A stretch of DNA of 64,000 nucleotides from Sparassis latifolia. Taxonomy: Eukaryota; Basidiomycota; Agaricomycetes; Polyporales; Sparassidaceae. Both the position numbers and the translations under genes were made by a program. A model generated the notes under the pieces. That model was not told where the DNA came from. It saw only the letters and a list, made by a program, of their open reading frames with translations, and ran no database searches. Below are positions 9,846 to 23,069 of this stretch, piece by piece. The stretch covers positions 124,001 through 188,000 of the forward strand of contig CM031563.1 in assembly GCA_018466975.1 (NCBI GenBank), written 5' to 3'. Each line of letters opens with the position of its first letter. The first letter of the stretch is position 1.

Positions 9846-10298
9846 ACCGATGTTGAAGAGCCTTGAACGATCCGGTGGCTGTCGAAGATGGTCTCTGCAC
9901 GTAAAGTTAGTATGAGAATTACGTAAGCCAGCCGTATGTTTAAATCTCATTTCTGGATCTCACCAGGTTCATCCCTCACACGGCCTCGGTGATCGCAGCC
10001 GAGGCACCAGCGCGCGGCCCTCTGAAAAAAAACATCAAGCAGGACGATGTGCAATTCGATTGACAAATCCCTAATGAATCGGCATATACCCTTCTGCTCT
10101 TGATAATCCCCTCGATCGGCGAAGTTCGTCTCCACCAGAGTGGTTACAGGTGTGGCTGCTGTTTTAGGCTCAGACGTCATGGCATACTGGGTTGTGGTAT
10201 ATAAGGAGGGCCAAAATTGCCACTGTCTCCTCAGTTCCAGCCTCGACTTTCAAGCTCTTTAGTAAGCCTCGTAACATAAACCCCTATTCTCATACATC
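9846..10298. other. Divergent promoter region
   Basis: About 450 bp between two divergent start codons. It contains a TATATAA near the right-hand gene. Open frames here lack coding character. Confidence 0.55.
10198..10204 (+). promoter_or_regulatory. TATA box of the SDR gene
   Basis: TATATAA stands about 95 bp before the ATG at 10299, in a GC-mixed context. Confidence 0.5.
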
Positions 10299-11463
10299 AT
10301 GCCTTCCTACGTCGTCACTGGTGCCTCTCGTGGTCTCGGGGTATGTTCGTCCTTGTGTCGCAGCGAACTACTTCACTCTGACGTATCTGCCCTTCAGCTC
10401 GAATTTGTTCGTCAGCTGGTACGGCGAAATCCATTAGCCTTGGTGGAACGCAACGCTGATTCTACTGCTGATATACAGAGCGCCAACAAGGAGAACACAG
10501 TTTTCGGACTGGTTCGCAACCTTGCTGGCTCTCCCGCCCTACTCGAGCTCCAGAAAAGCAGGAGCAACCTTCACGTTCTCAAGGCCGACATTCTGGACCT
10601 TCCCGCACTCGAGGTAATTAACAACGAGGATTTTCTGTGGCTGTTAGGGACGTTTCTCACCTCGCTGCAGGCTGCTGCCGCTGATATTGCAAAATTTACC
10701 GGAGGCTCGTTGGACTATCTGATCAACAACGCTGCATACGTCGATGACGAGACGAGGGAAATCTCTCTTGACGCCTTGTAAGTTTTTCCACCGCATGTTT
10801 AACTTCGGTGCCTTATAATATGTGATTTCAGCCCTGACGAAAAGACGCTTGCAGAGGGCATGCAGAAGTCGGTAAGGCTCTCCTTTTCCCGGTCCCTTGA
10901 CCATGTATTCATGGTTGTCCCCACGCACAGTTCAACGTTAACGTCATCGGGGTACTCCACACTACCAACACGTTCCTGCCGCTCCTGAAGAAGGGCTCGG
11001 TCAAGAAGGTCGTCTCCTTGAGCACCGGCCTCGCCGACCTCGAGTTCACACGCGCCTCCGGGAGTGCCGTGCACGTCCCGTACTCCGTCTCGAAGGCTGC
11101 CCTCAACATGGTGGTCGTGAAGTACGGTGCGCGCTTCAAGGACGAGGGGTTCACCTTCCTTGCGATCTCCCCTGGCCTCGTCAACACCAGTCTGCGCCCC
11201 GTATGTTGTTGGTCCTTTTTCGTCTGTCTCTATGGCTCTCACTTCTTCGTATTCGCCTTCAACGCCGATTTACAGCCACCCCGGAGGAGCTCGTAGGTAT
11301 CAAGCAGATGGTCACGCAGTTCATGTCGGCAGCTCCGGGCTGGAATGGCCAGCCGATCACGCCGGAGGTTTCTGTTAAGCACATGCTCGACACGATCCGT
11401 AAGACGACTGTCGCCGACACCGGCGCCTTCATCTCGCACTTCGGTAACAAGCAATGGCTGTAG
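10299..11463 (+). CDS. Short-chain dehydrogenase/reductase (SDR)
   Basis: A classical NAD(P)-binding SDR. Exon 1 (10299-10340) ends exactly after the cofactor motif TGASRGLG. Exon 2 is only 21 nt (10398-10418, LEFVRQL). Further landmarks are the NNA motif in LDYLINNAAY, the Ser in VVSLSTG, and the catalytic YSVSK followed by AALNMVVVKY. The C-terminus contains TPEELVGIKQMVTQF. The length of about 260 residues is normal for the family. Substrate cannot be deduced. The intron at 10419-10478 is 60 nt and stop-free, so retaining it would insert 20 residues. The junction after NTSLRP near 11200 is uncertain. Confidence 0.9.
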
Positions 11464-11967
11464 GCTTTGAGGCGTCCGTGTCATTACTGAGTCCGAGTCG
11501 AGTGTATCTGTAGATTCTGTACGTACTCGTGAAATTCGCAGTGTGTTTTAGTGTCTGTCCTAGACGTGACGTTGTGCCATTCACGACTGCATGGAAGGAT
11601 GTTGACATCGTAGCGGATGCAAAAAACGAAATCATGACACAAAGCGGGAGGCCGGTCGCGAGATCTAGGCAGAGGTTCCGGATACAGGGGAAACATCCCG
11701 TGCTGGTATTAACACTGAGACAGATAGGTGCAATAAGTCACAATTAGGCAGGCAAGTCCGTCATCTAGCATCTTGCGGATATGGTATCATGAAGCTCTCG
11801 CCTAGAAGTCCGAGCCACTCGCAAGCAGCGAGTATGTAACAGGATAACACAGCACAGTACCGACGCAAAGAGAGGAGGCTTAGAGAGAGCGTGAAGTCCG
11901 TGAGCACAAGGCGTAGGATACATATAGGGTACGCAGAAATGACAGAACGGGAAGGGAAAGACTGATA
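11464..11967. other. Intergenic (convergent 3' ends)
   Basis: About 500 bp between converging stop codons of the SDR and BEM2-like genes. Nothing recognisable is seen. Confidence 0.6.
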
Positions 11968-14900
11968 CTATGACGATACAGGGAATGGGAATGTCAGTGG
12001 GTTGCTGAGTTCTGCGTCGAGGACGGGAGGATCCAATGGTATGCTGTCTTTCTCAGGAGGGTCTGGGACTATGTCCATATCTTCATCCTCCTCTGGGATG
12101 GGCTCTTCGAAATCATACTCGTCTTGATCATGATCAAGCTCAGCTTCGTGATCTTGATCGACATCGGTGTCGAAAATCATATGGAACTATTGGGTGATGG
12201 GTGGTCAGTTGAAAACATATACGACGGTGCACGACAACTGACATGTGCTATGAGCAATTTCGTGACGCGATGCGCAGCACTCATGTTTGCAAAAAATGCC
12301 CCCAGGTCGTTGTTAGGTGAACGTAAGAAGTTGGGACTGAACACAGTCGCAAGGGACTCGGCGGTCATTTGGTTGTTCTCTTCGAAATCAGTCACCCTAT
12401 CCCCAGAGTGAGCTCCAATTATGATCGATAAGCAAGGGTCAGCCATACTTCTCTAGATGTTCAACAATCCGCCTGAGAAGGTCGAAATTCGGATCAGGAA
12501 GTCCATGCACAACTTTGCGGATATGTGACAGTCGTGTATCGAGGTCGACACCGTCGAGCGCTAGTTTCCCAGAGCACAATTATCAGCACACAAAACCGCC
12601 AGTGAAGGGTGGCAATACTCACCGGCAGCTGACAGAATCTCGCTGTAGGAGGCTGATGGAAAGACCCCACCAGGGAGAACCCGGAACCACGATTTGACAA
12701 GATCGCACACAGCGTGAACGTCCGTAGATTCACTGATGGGCCATTCGCCTGCAAGTCAACGAATTTGAGCATGCCAAGTAGAATCTCAGATTATAGCGGC
12801 AGTTTCATACCTCTGTTCAAGGCGTCTCTGCAAGCATTGACTTCAGAATGGGCACCAGCGACACGATCTATCAAAGCTTATGAGACCCGTTGGGAACTTA
12901 TCCACCCACGAGACTTACATATGCCTATCTCGGTAAGACCCCGGCTTTCCACTTCACAGATCAGACGCTCGATGACAGATGGGATAGCACCAGGCTGTAC
13001 TTCACAGTCTGGAGCTTCTCGCTCGAGCAGAAACTCGAGTTCGACTCCAAATACTGCAGTAAAGGTTAGTTGGAGGACATTGTCGTAACAAGGACTACGC
13101 ACCAGCCACAGGATCTCTAGACGCTGTTGCAGGTTTACTTAAGAGATGATCCGAAAGTTGCATCTTAGAATTTTGCCCTAAGTAAGTCAAGCGACGCTTG
13201 GCAGCCGTCTTCGATACATGCTGGATGGTGTCCATCCACTTCTTCATCTCTGGTTTACCAATAGCTTGCAGCAAGCAGTGCCCTCCATCGTCGGTGTCGA
13301 GTTGGAACGTAAACGAGCGCTCATTGTTGACGAAGTGAGATACTCGTGCATCAACAACGCTCAATACCAACGAAGGCTTCTGCGCTGGAGTGAAGTCTAG
13401 TTCGGCTGGTGTTCGTTTGGACATGGCCGACACGCTCTCAGACGAGAATGCACTCGAAATTGGCCGCATCAGTTGGAAGAACGCAGATGACATACTCTTC
13501 TTGTTCCGGTGTTGCTTTTGGACCGATGTAAATTGTCGTCTAGTGTTCATCGCCTTGTTGAGATATTCTTCCCGCTTGTCGTTCCGCTGCTGCTCTAGTC
13601 GTTTCTCTCTGCTTAGTCGATCTTTCAGGTACCTGTCTCGCTTGTTCTTCTCTTGTTGAAGAGAAACCAAACCATGGAAGGGACGTTGAATTCGTTTTGG
13701 GATCGACGATCCAGGAGGGCCAGCTTGCGTAGCTTCACGATGGGCCTCTTCGCGGATGACCCGGAAGTCAAAATGCGTGGAATTCATCTCTTTCTCGATG
13801 CGATTCAGGCGTTCAAAGTCGTGCCGGTCCACATTGTGTCGCCGATTCCTGCGTTTTGCTATAGGTCCTGCAGTAGTCTTGATGAGAGTATGCAGAGACC
13901 TTGTCAGAGAATGAATAGTCTGGTTAGTTAGCGACACGCGTGCCTGATATTGCGCGCACCTGCGTTTGTCAAAGTTTACCAGACCCACGGACTCCTGGTT
14001 CGTGGACTCTAAGATATCGGGGGTGCTGATGATTTCCAGCATCTTGTCCAAGACCCATCCTACGTCCACGACAAGGCTACCTCGTGATGTAATAGACGTG
14101 ATAGCCGGTTTATTCAACAAAGCGTACAACGTGTCGCATGAAGTGCCGCGTGCAGAGGCAACAATTTGCCACGCACGTTGATACATGCGACTCTCAACGC
14201 TGAGGACGGCTGACGTGAGGATTGCTTCCACGAAGGTTCGGGTGCAAGGACGGTCCGGAAGCGGGAGATGTGATGGGCCAGACTCGCTACGGAGGCGACA
14301 GACCTCAATGGCTTGCATTATCAATTCCATCCTTGCATGTCTCGCGCGAAGACCCATCTTGGGGGTTATCAGTTTGGACAGTAGCCATTTACGGAGTATA
14401 CCGAATGCTCTGATGCAACTTCGGATGGAAGGGGGAAGCAAGCGGTAAAGGCAATCTTGAGACATCTCAGAGATGAGTGACGATGGTTCTATCTCCATGA
14501 TGTAGGCGTCCATGAACTGAATCTCCACTTCGTCTGCGATAGAACTGGGATCACGAGGAAGGAACCATCCAGTGCGGTCTGCAGACTGAATCTCGAGCAG
14601 ATCGGCAGTAACAAACAGGTCCTACGGAAAAAAGCCGTTCAAATGGAAATACTGGAATAGGTTCATACAAACGTACCTCTTCGCTAACGTTACGAAAAGC
14701 AGCTGATACCATCGCATCCAGGTTGTTGACCAATTCTTCCGGGTCGATTTGATCAATCTCCGGAGGTTCAGAACTGAAACTTCGGATACCCAGGCCATTC
14801 ATAGAACTCTCGGATATGGGGAGGATGGAAGCCAATGGTCTCATGGTTTGGGAAGTGAAAGATAGTTGCACATTCTTCCTGATCTGGTCAAGGAAGTTGA

Positions 14901-17900
14901 GCGCTTGCGGAAAGTTGGGAACATTAGTCGAGCTTGGGAGAGCATGATCTGGGGAGTGCCTGAAGAAACTGTCAAACGAATTGAAAAGGTGGACGTCATC
15001 CAAGGCATCTTGAGCTCCACCGCCCCGGTTGATCCATTCGTTCATGGTCTCCAGTATCTCCGAACGAATTTTCACAACGCGAGATACTTCCGCAGCTGAA
15101 GGGGTGGCACCGAGATGCGCACCAATATATTGCTTTCGCAACAACTGGCAATTGACAGTGAGGAAAGATCATACCGAATCGTGGTTTAAACGTATGCGTA
15201 CCTCGAATAAGACCTGTGGCGTCACAAAGCTGCGAAACACGTTCCACCAGACTTGGAAGAAGTCGTCCATATCGACTTTAACTTCCCTTACCTTCTTGTC
15301 ATTGAGCGGCATCTCGCCATTATCATCTGCGACAGAGACGGATATGCCTTGAAGACCATGTGCAAGTACGTCCACAAGACGATCAAGGGTACCAGCCTGC
15401 ACTACGACACGAAGAGGTCTTTCGGAGCTTACTTCGCTAACCACAAGGCTTGTTCTCTGAGACATTGAAGGCAGAGAATTGCGACGGATGACACTTGGTT
15501 TCCGTTCCAATACATGAGAGGAGCCAGGTGTCACTCTCATCGACGGTGTACGCCCAATTGTCTTCTCCGGGGGCGCATGATCTACGACGGAGCTGGGAGG
15601 ACGCGACGCAGTTCGTGAACCAGGGCGCGAACATGGTACGGTATCTGCACCTGGTTGAACAAGGAGAAGAAGTTCGCCATTGAAGACAGGTAGAATAGTG
15701 CCGCCGAGATCGAGGCTGTTCGGCTTAGCGGGCTCCACGCTATCATTGCAGGACTTCAGTCGTACTTCGCGCAGATACTGTAAATCCTGTACGTTGAGAG
15801 TGGACGCATTGCTCTCCAAGCGGCCACGTGAGGCGAGTTCTCGGTTGATGAGGGATGACGTCGGCAACGGCTCGGGAAATAGCAATGCAGCCAACGAATG
15901 ATTCAGTTGCTGAGCGGCAGGTCGTGTCCAGTAGTACGGCTCGAAGAGACCCTTACGCCGGGGTTCAGCGGCGAGAGACAGCGACATGAACTGGTCAATT
16001 CTGGATAGCTTGGATGAGCTGCAGAATTAACGGAGAAAAAGAACGCATACCTGATGAACTTCGAAGCCACAGATCTAACGGCCTCAGTATCACATGAGTT
16101 CTTCCACTGCTCCACCAATGCTTCGACGTCATCCGTGTCCTCGACTGGCCCTGGTTCAGCGTTGCCCCCGCCGCACAACGAAAATTCCGTCCGAAATGCT
16201 TCGAATCTCTCGCGGGCCTCAATGAGCGGGTCGACTTGCCATTCGCTGCAATCAGCAGTCCTGGATCTCTCTAGACACTCCTTCAGGAGGCGTCTGACGT
16301 CACCAGCCCATGGCACCACGTTTGGCTCTTCAACATGCATAGTTTCGCCTGTTTCACAAGGCCGCACCCATGACTGCACTAGGGAAAAAGCTTCAACATC
16401 TACGCGCTTCCACACTTTCTCCAATCGAGCGACAGGGCGAGAGCATAACGCAGCCATGATTGCACGCCAAGAACATTCGTTTCCGGACCGACGGCACGCC
16501 TCGCCAATTCTCGCCCACGCGGAAACAAGTTCGGAACGAGAGTGCGTACGAGAGGTTGGCATATCGGGCACATGCGACACAGTGCCGCCATAGGAAGTTG
16601 AGCTTGCATGAGATTCCGGGACAAGAATTTGGATCAATATCAGTCTAGTAAGCCAGTGTGGCAGTTCTTCACTTCCATAAAATGGTGCAAGGCTTGGAGT
16701 TGGGTCAGAAGTGACGGTGCCCTGAACATCAATCTCTTCAGGCCCAAGACAAAGATCAGCAGTGAAGTTATCGGGTATATTCCTGAGCAGTCTCTTCTGG
16801 TACAGTAAGAGACTGCGTGAGACCAAGTGGGGATCTAGGCCAATAAGCACATCCCTGGACAAACCGTCACGCTCCAGGATATTCCACAACGTTTTCGTCG
16901 ATTGAGTTGTGGGATGGGTTGTCGTCACAGAGTGACTAGTAGCAGATTGAGGAGGCTCAGCCAGCGCGTCCACAAGAGACATCAGCCTGCTGTCTCCTTC
17001 TGGCCGGGGCGAGAACATTCCTACGTTCGGTGAGAACTCTTGGCCTTTAGTCTGCGGTGAAGTGAACATTTGAGGCGACAGCGCATACAACCCTTGCATG
17101 GACGAAGACTGCGGAAGACCTGAAATGCGAGGGCCGTCATCCACTTCGGAGTCGGATATCGTGTCAGCCCGCCACTTCTCCCAGGCGTCGGCGTCGAGAG
17201 GCTTTCCATAGTACTTCAGGTAAGTGGTCGCTAACCAGCGCACCCTGGCGCATTCTTCCACCTTTGCATCATCGTTAGTTCCGCTCACGAGATACGCGCA
17301 ACAACGCATGAACTCTGTCTCAAAGGCCTGCCGATCTACAAGAGCCGGAAGGCAGAGCAGGGCCGCTGACGAGTAATTTCGCCACTCCGGTCTGTATCGC
17401 GAAGTATTCTGTGGTTTTTCCACAGCATCTTCCCAGTCTGCATCTGGTTCCGTCTCCCGATGTTCAGCAGAAGATTGGGATGCTTGCTGGGAGGGGTTTG
17501 CAAACGTCGTCGCAAAGACGGCCTCGTGAATAAGCGCTTCAAAGGTCCCCCGTTCAATCGTCGCGCCAACAACCAAGGATGGGTGAGTACTGCGACCCCA
17601 GTAGGCTCTTCTCCTTCTCGTTTCCTCTCTCTCCTTTCCCTTTCCACCTCTTTCTTGATCCTCGACATCGACATCGTTCGATTCCGCCTCCGTGTCAGTC
17701 AACGTCTCGTCTTCTAACACGGCGACTAGCTCCGTCGGAAATAACTCCTTCACAGCGGCACTACGATCGCTCGGAGGTTTATAGAAATATAACTTGGATC
17801 CCTTCAGCACTAACTTGAACGGTTTCCAACCCTGGAAAATGACGGGGTTACGCCGCCGGCCATGTACGCATGATTGGCGCGTGCATTCATTCCAGATGGC

Positions 17901-19510
17901 GAGAAGTCCACCAGGCGGTTCACGAATCCGGAATGATACACCACTTGAGACGTACGTTTCCTCTTCGGATCCAATCCGTCATTTTCTGGCTCGACAATTG
18001 TGGGTGGAGCCAGAGATTTAGAAGAGGATGGTGGGTGACCAAAAGAATCCGCGTTGGTGGGATTGAAGGGAGAAGTGGCCTTGTAGGCATTTCCACCGCC
18101 GCTGAGACTGAAAGGGAAAGGGGATCTGCTGGGAGAGCTGATGGCTGCTCCACCAGATGTCGTTTTGTCGCGTTCTCTATCCGATTCACGGTCAGAAGAC
18201 GACGATCCTTTCCTCTTCGGACTAGGTGGGACTAGAGCCATCTTTGGAGCCGACAGCTTCGACGGAAGGCGTGGTGTAAATGAGTGAGAGCGTACATGGA
18301 CATGGGAACCAGTATTGGGACCGATGGGTGTCAGTGATCCACTGCTGGAGCCACCAGGTGACGGCGCTGGAGGTGGCATAGCGGATCGTGAAGGTGGAGA
18401 TGAGGAAAGCGATTCAGAAGCTGCGATAACAGGAAACGGGAAGTGCTTCTGCGACGAGGCTGCTGGAGGGCCGGCTGGCGAGGGTATGGTGTTCATGCTT
18501 CCGAAGCTGTCTGAGCGATTGTTCCTATATTGCTTAATTCTGCCCTGGAAAGATGTATCAATGGGAGTAAGGGGAGGAGTCGAGAGTTGGGAGGTGAATT
18601 TTCCGAGATCATCTGCAGACTTAGACCAGGGTTTGCGTGAAACATTGCGCAAGTCGCCGAGACCTCGAGAAAGAACAGGATGTGATGGAGAGGATGGGGT
18701 TCGAGTCGATACTCTGGAAAAATCTGCTGCGGTCATTTCGCGGGTCAGAGACAAGTCAAGGACGGATCTGTGAGCTGGTAGTTAGTCCCGTGTTACATCT
18801 CTCGTTCCAACGGCTATAGTCGACGGGCATAGATGAAACGACTGGTATGGAAAGATCGCCGCTTATGCAAGTCATACTTGGAAGAATTCAAACTGTACAG
18901 TAGGTTGAGAATCTCTGTCGACACTAAGAGTGATTCGAGAAGGTACTTGGACACTCTCGACCATGAGACAGCTCTTACTCAAATATTGAACAGTTCGTAA
19001 AATTTCTCTCGGATCTGCAACAGAAAAGCAATTGGGAAACATGGACCAAGATTCGCCTTAAACAATAGAAGTAATATACTGAGACCGACCGTGGAGACGT
19101 AGCGGTGCTGGAACCCGAAACAGCAAGTTTGGAATGCTACAATAACTTCGCACCATAAGCCAACCAGATGCTCACCTGCTTGCCCCGCTTCCAATCAGAC
19201 CTTTTTCTGCCGTAATATGATCGAGAATGGGGCGAGGATCCGTCGGGTGGGATATCTTGGGCTTCCTGCCGACCGAGCTGGTGCTCGACCTCGGCTCGCT
19301 TGAGCTCATGGACGAACGTGAGCCACTTCCAGGCGTAGAGCGATGGAACCATTTCGTCGGACGCGAGAGAAACGACGCGAAGCTACCCGAGGGTGAAACT
19401 GAACGCGACGAGGGAGACGGGGTACCTCCGGGAGACAGGCCAAAGCCCAACTGAACCGGATCCGGAGGGCTCAGTGAGCTAGCAGGAGGTACACCACGGC
19501 GAGGGGCCAT
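11968..19510 (-). CDS. BEM2: Bem2-like protein: PH, RasGEF-like, PH and RhoGAP domains
   Basis: The largest gene here, roughly 2,100 residues in many exons. From the N-terminus: a Ser/Pro-rich disordered region (19510-17852); a PH-type start GWKPFKLVLKGSKLYFYKPP; a RasGEF-N-like helical region; a CDC25-type RasGEF core with LTRLILIQILVPE and ECSWRAIMAALCSRPVARL; a second PH domain near 13200-13400 (LSVVDARVSHFV); and a RhoGAP domain across 13090-12180 (AIPSVIERLICEVESRGL, GIYRV, NQMTAESLATVFSPNFLR). It ends in an acidic tail. This order matches yeast Bem2, a Rho GTPase-activating protein for cell polarity and septin/actin organisation, whose RasGEF region is thought inactive. At 17832-17851 the frame changes across only 20 nt (see findings). 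Confidence 0.9.
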
Positions 19511-20299
19511 GGAATGAGTTGGGGATAAGAGAGCAGTGTGGGACAAAGGAGGGATTGATCGAATGTTTCGTGCCGGAAGGTCGGATGACTTTCGCACTGA
19601 GAGCTGTCGGTGCAGCAGGTATATATTTCTGGAGTCGTAGTGATGACTGTATGGAATAATAAAGACTTCTGAGTGAAACGAGGTGGTATATCCAAAGGAG
19701 AGGAGTGAGCAGACGACGTAGTAATCGTCGTGGTCGTTGGTACTGCAAGTGCCCACTGGAATGATATGGCATTACCCCGAGCGCACCAAATATGGTAATA
19801 CATTGCTTAGTTATCATTATACTCTCCAACTCAGTACCGACGGCCGACTGCCTGCACTGTTCGCTCATTCAGCCTACGTGGAAGCGCTGTTTCTGATAGT
19901 CTGAGCCTCCTTGCACAGAGGGAAAGCGTTAGGAAACAAATGTTTTCTGTATGACGCTCAAAGAACTCCATCGTTTCTGACATCTGGTCCACGGATTGTA
20001 CTTGAAACTGCCCGCTGTAGTTGTCCAGATACCCCTGCTTTTTTGGTTGTCTTTGTTCTATTCTACTGTGAGCAACATTCTCGTATATCCAAGTCCCCGG
20101 TGCTCATCTCTGTCTGGTTAAACAAATGGCGCCTGGTCACACCACATCGCGCAAACTGTTGTCCATGTCGTCCATGTGATGGTGCCCGACGGTAATATAA
20201 CTTAGCGAGCTGGACATTCTCAAGCAGTCGAAGCGAGCATTTTGGACGCGGGAAAGCTGCAAACTGGAGCTCATACGTATATTAGACGCGTGCCACTCA
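19511..20299. other. Divergent promoter region
   Basis: About 790 bp between the starts of the BEM2-like and F-box genes. No gene is supported. The 5' leader of either gene may lie here. Confidence 0.55.
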
Positions 20300-22463
20300 A
20301 TGGCAGCGACCATCTCCACCGATTCTTGGGATTCACCGCCGCAAGAACACATGTCTCTGAATACCCTTCCGTACGATCTATTATTGAATGTAGCTCAACA
20401 CCTCGATCTGCGGGATATCTACGCTGTTCAGCTGGTGAGCTGGCCTTCCATTGTAACGATATTCAGCTAATGCAAGTGTACTTAAGACGTGCAAGTCTCT
20501 TCATGACTTTGCAACTACCAGGCCTGTTTTCCGCAACCTCGCGGTGGACCTTCTGCGCCGCTGTCGGGCGTTGCCTCTGTCCGGTTTTCAACGCTTATCG
20601 GACCTCAGCACGGATCAGCTCATTGCAGCCGTCAAGAAGGCCACCCGTCTCGAGACAGCTTGGTCGATCCGTGCGCCACGTCCGTCGCACTCATCGCCAT
20701 ACGCCGAAGAAACTACAGACTCCAGTTCGACGCCCAAGTGGTACAGAGTAATTAGCGCCCCGCCTTACGAAGAGGTTGACTGGCTCTCCCCGATTACCTC
20801 GAGTTATAGCTTGTGTGCTACGAAAAGCGGGAAAGTCGTGTGCTGGGATGTCCACCGTGACATATGTCTTGCGGAGTGGGACCCGAATGGGCGATGGGAG
20901 CTGTGGAAATGCCGCGTGGAGTTCGATATCCGCACGGTGTTCTTTACAATGGCCAAAGTTCTGCACAAGACGTGGGTGGCTTACATTTCCATTCCTTCTT
21001 GTTGACTACAACGTGATTGCTACAGATACGACGACAGACTCATGGAGTTTGTGCTCATGAAGCTGCATTTTCCTGATAGCGGGACAGAGAATGGCACTGA
21101 TGCAGATGGTGATGCGTCTGTGGCACCTGTATTCTCCCATTTAGCAACGTTCAGGACGATCGGGGTGGTGATGAATGTGTTTCTGCTTGATCCTGCATCT
21201 CGGTTACTATCTGCATTTGTGTGGGTGTCGGCCTTGAACACCATTGGGTTATACGCACTCTTGGACTGGGACAAGAATGAATTCGTATTTATAGATACCG
21301 GTATTGAATGCGTGAGTTTCCCTCCTCCGTGGCCGTGTCACAACTGACATTCTCTTTCTAAGTCGCTGTCCTCAAATTGGTCATGTATTCTCCACAAGGA
21401 ACAGATTGTAATTCACTCAGAGGAGAGCGATCGCGCATATCAATACTTTTACCCAATTTCTCTCTTGCAGCAGCATGTCAAGCCGTCGTCCTCCGCCAAG
21501 GGGTTCTTCCCGACCATCTCCGACCGTGTATGCCCTGCGTACACCATGTCTGCACCGTTCGTTTTTCCCTCGCCCCCTCCTGCATCTGCAACAACTTCGC
21601 TTTCGAACAACGGACAGGGACACGACAATACTGGTGGCCCACGTCACCCAGCCGCTGCATCCGTGACGCCAAACCCCTTCCCGTTCCCTCCTTGGTACCC
21701 CGAGAGCGCGCATTTTGTGCGGCAATGGTGGCCTACCTTGCCTGCAGTCCCCAGACTGAGCTGCACGGTAGTTCTATTGGCTGATCACGACCCAGATACA
21801 CACAGGACGCGATATGTCCTTGCACAACATTACTTCAAGGTACCTCTGGCTGAGCCAGATGCTCATCATTCTCTTGGCGCGTTAACAGCTGCCGTAGAAG
21901 CTGGTGGGCAACTACATGGGCGGGCGGGGTCCTCGGATCCGCCAGGTGGAGTAGAAGCGCCCCACAGTGCCAACTCCGGCCCGGCGAATAACACACAGGG
22001 ACGGCCTCGACGACTAGAGGACGCAATGATGCGGATATGGTACGTCAGTGAACCATTCGAGGTGGTGTGCGTAATCGACGGTGTGGACGAGGAGGGCGAC
22101 GACGGGGCGGGGACGGTGGAGCGCCCTCGACCGCTCATGGCAGTTGACTTTGGACATGCGGTATGGATCGAATTCGTGGACACCGATAGGAAAGACTGGG
22201 GGCCGGAACCCAAGCGGTTGCGTTTCGTGTCATTCCCGCCTATCACCAGCGACGCAGACGAGCATGAGACGTTGTACGGGAAGACCGGGGGTGCGTCGAA
22301 GGAGCCTGCTGACGGATATAACACGGAGGGAGCGGTCAGGACTTTGGAGATACCGCAGGAACTGGACCTAGATGCCGTGGAGACGATTAACATTGACCAA
22401 TCGCAGGGCGCGGTTATCATATCGGTCAAGGAGGGCAGAATATTTATTCTGTGCTATGAGTAG
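20300..22463 (+). CDS. F-box protein with WD/beta-propeller-like C-terminal part
   Basis: The start ATG leads to an F-box: LPYDLLLNVAQHLDLRDIYAVQL, then after an intron TCKSLHDFATTRPVFRNLAV. F-boxes bind Skp1 in SCF ubiquitin ligases. The remainder (about 550 residues) is rich in strands with repeated short blocks such as YSLCATKSGKVVCWDVHR, FVFIDTGIECSLSSNWSCI and EGRIFILCYE, typical of the propeller-like substrate region of basidiomycete F-box proteins. A disordered Pro/Ser/Gly segment sits near the middle. The stop TAG is at 22461-22463. The substrate is unknown; this family is greatly expanded in Agaricomycetes. Confidence 0.83.
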
Positions 22464-23069
22464 CGGCCGTCGAGTCGGGATCCGGATGCGCCAGCTACTT
22501 GGACTATGCTTATCCTAACTCACAGCTGGATTTACCTGGTACTAACACATACGTAAACCCCTGCAAGATTACTACTGCATGTAACGCTAACTGCTTAATG
22601 TATGAAAAAGATGGTATACCCACTGTCTCATTTCTGCGGTGTTTGTGACTTGTTTCGATGGATCCACATATAGTTGGATTGGGTGAGTTCCTTCGTCAAC
22701 CTTAGACTGAGAGAATTTTTTTCCACGAGCGGCTGCATTACAGAATGTGTAGGTGGTATTCCCCCAGGCAGAGTGGACATTGTGTTTTCGTGCCCCAGGC
22801 TTCTGGTTAACGTTATGAGCTGGCGCAACTAGTAGTAACGCTGCCGTCGCCGACGAGATACGAGTACTCTGAATTAACGAACCGCTGTTGCTGATTTACT
22901 ACCATCGCATAGCGTCTTTCAAATAACTTATTCGTCACAATCTCGCATGTCAGCGCCTCAGCGCTCAGCTTTCCAGCCGTACAAGGTTTTGAACACGCGT
23001 GTGCTCGGCCGCTTCTTCACTGGATCTTCCCTGCCCTTCTACAGCCTCTAAGCGTCGTTACTTTCTGCT
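22464..23069. other. Intergenic between tandem genes
   Basis: About 600 bp, AT-rich near 22500-22700. No gene or repeat is recognised. Confidence 0.6.
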
